NCBI GenBank assembly: GCA_965238155.1
Contig: OZ250175.1
Location: 1,178,001 to 1,242,000 of the forward strand
Origin: BJGV01 sp964196335
GTDB lineage: Bacteria; Pseudomonadota; Gammaproteobacteria; Burkholderiales; Nitrosomonadaceae
DNA length: 64,000 nucleotides
Direction: 5' to 3'
The notes below the pieces were generated by a model. It searched no databases. It was not told where the DNA came from and was given only the letters and a program-made list of their open reading frames with translations. The position numbers were made by a program, and so were the translations under genes. Positions 62,014 to 64,000 of the stretch are shown here, piece by piece; position 1 is the stretch's first letter; every line of letters starts with the position of its first letter.

Positions 62014-62706
62014 ATGCTGAAGGTTGAAAACCTTAATCAGAAATATGGTGGCAGCCACATTCTGCGGGATCTGTCTTTTGAATTAAAGATAGGTGAAGTG
62101 ACTTGTTTACTCGGCCGAAATGGCGCCGGAAAAACTACATTACTTAAATGCCTGATGGGTGTAGTGAACTCGGCTTCAGGTACGATGACTTTTGACGGAA
62201 AAGATATGACCCATGATCCCTCGTACCAACGAGTACGTCATGGCATTGGTTACGTGCCACAGGGACGTGAAATCTTTCCCCGCCTCACAGTTTTAGAAAA
62301 TCTAATGATGGGACTGGCATCTAAGCCGGCCAACACTCCCTTGCCACCTCGTATTTACGAGATGTTTCCAATATTAAAAGAATTTCTTAAACGCCGGGGT
62401 GGTGATCTTTCCGGTGGTCAGCAACAACAGCTTGCTATTGGCCGTGCTCTGGCGATCTCTCCGCAGCTTCTGATCTTAGATGAGCCTACTGAAGGCATAC
62501 AACCGTCAATTATTAAAGACATTGAACGTGCTATTCGGAGCTTGGCCGAAGAAGGCTCTATGGCGATCTTACTGGTAGAACAATATTATGATTTTGCACA
62601 TTCTCTGGCAGATCAGTATTTATTAATGGAGCGTGGCGAATTTATTAAACGTGGTACGGGTGAAGACATGGAAAAAGACGGTATACGGGAGATGCTCGCT
62701 GTATAG
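62014..62706 (+). CDS. urtE: Urea ABC transporter ATPase UrtE
   Basis: 230 residues, LivF type. Walker A GRNGAGKTT, signature LSGGQQQQLAIGRAL, Walker B LLILDEPTEGI. Starts 2 bases after the urtD stop. Urease genes are not in the window. Confidence 0.93.
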   Translation: MLKVENLNQKYGGSHILRDLSFELKIGEVTCLLGRNGAGKTTLLKCLMGVVNSASGTMTFDGKDMTHDPSYQRVRHGIGYVPQGREIFPRLTVLENLMMGLASKPANTPLPPRIYEMFPILKEFLKRRGGDLSGGQQQQLAIGRALAISPQLLILDEPTEGIQPSIIKDIERAIRSLAEEGSMAILLVEQYYDFAHSLADQYLLMERGEFIKRGTGEDMEKDGIREMLAV

Positions 62707-63086
62707 CCGTTGTTGGTTACCGGATCCTGTTTTTAAATATAGAAATACCATTATTGTACTAGTAAAGTTTCAGTCTCCTTTCTTATTCTATATTATTTGC
62801 TTTATTTTAAAGGCAATATAAGGACTGTTTTACCGACCGTAACACTTTAGCAGTATCTTCTTAAAATATAACAGCTTATTAGACTCTTCTAGTAAGCTAC
62901 ATTACCTTGTTATTTTCCAAGAATCATATTTACAACATAGAGATGAAGTATATCTTTATACTCTCATTGTAACTGCTGGACAGAACGTTTAGATTCCTGT
63001 ATGTTTTAGTTGTATTGGGTGACCAAGGCTGCCATTAAGCAGCATCTAAATTTTAAATTACATGTCAACGAAAATCCTTGGCATCA
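62707..63086. other. Intergenic region between urtE and the second urtA
   Basis: About 380 bases without a gene. AT-rich, with no strong hairpin. It differs from the region before the first urtA. Confidence 0.5.
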
Positions 63087-64000
63087 CGTTACAGATATAG
63101 TTGTAGAATTATGTTACAGATTCATGTATTCAGTTTGTTCTACTTAAAACTCTCAGGGAGGAGTAACACATTATGATACGTCGCCACTTTATTAAATCAC
63201 TTGCAATTGCAGCATCACTTAGTGTGATGGGTGCTAATGCTTACGCTGCTGATACCATCAAGGTAGGCATCTTACATTCGCTATCAGGTACGATGGCTAT
63301 ATCCGAAACTGCATTAAAAGAAACAGCGCTCATGACCATCGCCGATATCAATGCTAAAGGCGGCGTACTGGGCAAACAACTGGAAGCTGTAGTAGTTGAC
63401 CCGGCTTCAAACTGGCCGTTATTTGCTGAAAAAGCCCGTCAGCTTTTAGGACAGGATAAAGTTTCAGTAGTATTTGGTTGCTGGACATCAGTTTCACGCA
63501 AATCAGTGCTACCTGTATTTAAAGAGCTGAATGGTCTGCTGTTTTACCCGGTGCAATACGAGGGTGAAGAGCTGGAATATAACGTGTTCTATACCGGTGC
63601 TGCACCTAACCAGCAAGCAATTCCGGCAGTAGAATATCTGATGAGCGAGGAAGGCGGTGGGGCTAAACGCTGGGTCTTGCTTGGTACCGATTATGTTTAT
63701 CCTCGTACCACCAATAAAATCCTACGTGCGTTCTTGAAGTCTAAGGGTGTTGCGAATAAGGATATCGATGAAGCATACACTCCGTTCGGTCATAGTGATT
63801 ATCAGACTATTGTTGCCAACGTCAAGAAATTTGCTCAGGGCGGCAAGACTGCGGTAATTTCTACCATCAACGGTGATTCCAACGTGCCTTTCTATAAAGA
63901 GCTGGGTAATGCCGGCCTGAAAGCTACCGATGTACCGGTAGTCGCTTTCTCGGTGGGTGAAGAAGAGCTGCGTGGTGTTGATACCAAACCTCTGGTAGGT
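63087..64000 (+). repeat. Second copy of the urtA region, to window end
   Basis: Matches 56442-57355 base for base as far as I checked by eye (914 bases, offset 6645). The copy begins 86 bases before the ATG and continues past the window. The unit could be urtA alone or a larger block. Confidence 0.92.
63173..64000 (+). CDS. urtA: Second urtA copy, partial (runs off the window)
   Basis: Same sequence as the first urtA through the available 276 codons, including signal peptide and urea-binding domain. Whether the remainder is intact cannot be seen. It has the same Shine-Dalgarno GGGAGGAG. Confidence 0.92.
   Translation, partial: MIRRHFIKSLAIAASLSVMGANAYAADTIKVGILHSLSGTMAISETALKETALMTIADINAKGGVLGKQLEAVVVDPASNWPLFAEKARQLLGQDKVSVVFGCWTSVSRKSVLPVFKELNGLLFYPVQYEGEELEYNVFYTGAAPNQQAIPAVEYLMSEEGGGAKRWVLLGTDYVYPRTTNKILRAFLKSKGVANKDIDEAYTPFGHSDYQTIVANVKKFAQGGKTAVISTINGDSNVPFYKELGNAGLKATDVPVVAFSVGEEELRGVDTKPLVG

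Overview
The window is a visibly AT-rich chromosomal segment of a Gram-negative proteobacterium, most likely a betaproteobacterium. I infer this from the gene order accA-tilS, gloB-yafS-rnhA-dnaQ, rluD-pgeF divergent from bamD, and uvrC-pgsA-tRNA(Gly)-tRNA(Cys), plus a proteobacterial type IV pilin and an urtABCDE urea transporter. A Nitrosomonadales-like relative is my guess; the species cannot be read from the sequence alone.

Bases 1-18,700 are mostly core genes: a frameshifted ybiT, accA, tilS, radA, a ceramidase-like membrane protein, a truncated haemoglobin, an rhlE-type helicase, typA, a DsbA-like protein, a frameshifted phosphotransferase, an ArsC-like protein, a ZIP transporter, pgeF, rluD and bamD. 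From 18,830 to 22,620 lies a gene-poor islet between a 20-base copy of the tRNA-Glu 3' end and the intact tRNA-Glu. It carries pilA (with a probable sigma-54 promoter), a serine recombinase, a truncated SGNH hydrolase and two copies of a palindromic repeat. Bases 22,600-35,700 return to housekeeping: gltX, dnaQ, rnhA, yafS, gloB, pgl, udg, uvrC and pgsA, with four tRNAs. Inserted among them is a UbiA/HAD/GtrA/GT39 cluster that resembles polyprenyl-phosphate-pentose donor synthesis.

The most striking region is 35,956-48,191. It is a 12.2-kb integrated element in the tRNA-Cys gene, bounded by a 47-base exact direct repeat. It has a tyrosine integrase next to attL, a chain of tiny ATGA-coupled genes, a lambda-like CI/Cro/CII switch with mirrored twin operators, and a VapE-type primase-helicase. 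An iteron and inverted-repeat region that looks like a replication origin follows, then a cargo end with a Dam-like methylase, a ParB-like protein and a HigBA toxin-antitoxin pair flanked by matching palindromes. No capsid, portal, terminase or tail gene is seen, so it looks like a phage satellite rather than a full prophage. It separates tRNA-Cys from tRNA-Leu(UAA), which normally follow each other after pgsA. A 39-base 5' fragment of that tRNA-Leu sits inside the element and an intact copy lies at 53,164, beside a decayed integrase.

From 48,300 to 56,000 there is an osmoprotectant-type ABC transporter, a TIGR03169-like FAD oxidoreductase and several small lipoproteins. From 56,500 the urea ABC transporter urtABCDE begins. 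After urtE, urtA and 86 bases of its upstream region recur, apparently without a mismatch, and run off the end of the window. A decayed Mth938-like gene remnant lies between urtA and urtB. Two homopolymer frameshifts (ybiT and the phosphotransferase) could be real decay or sequencing error; reads would settle which.
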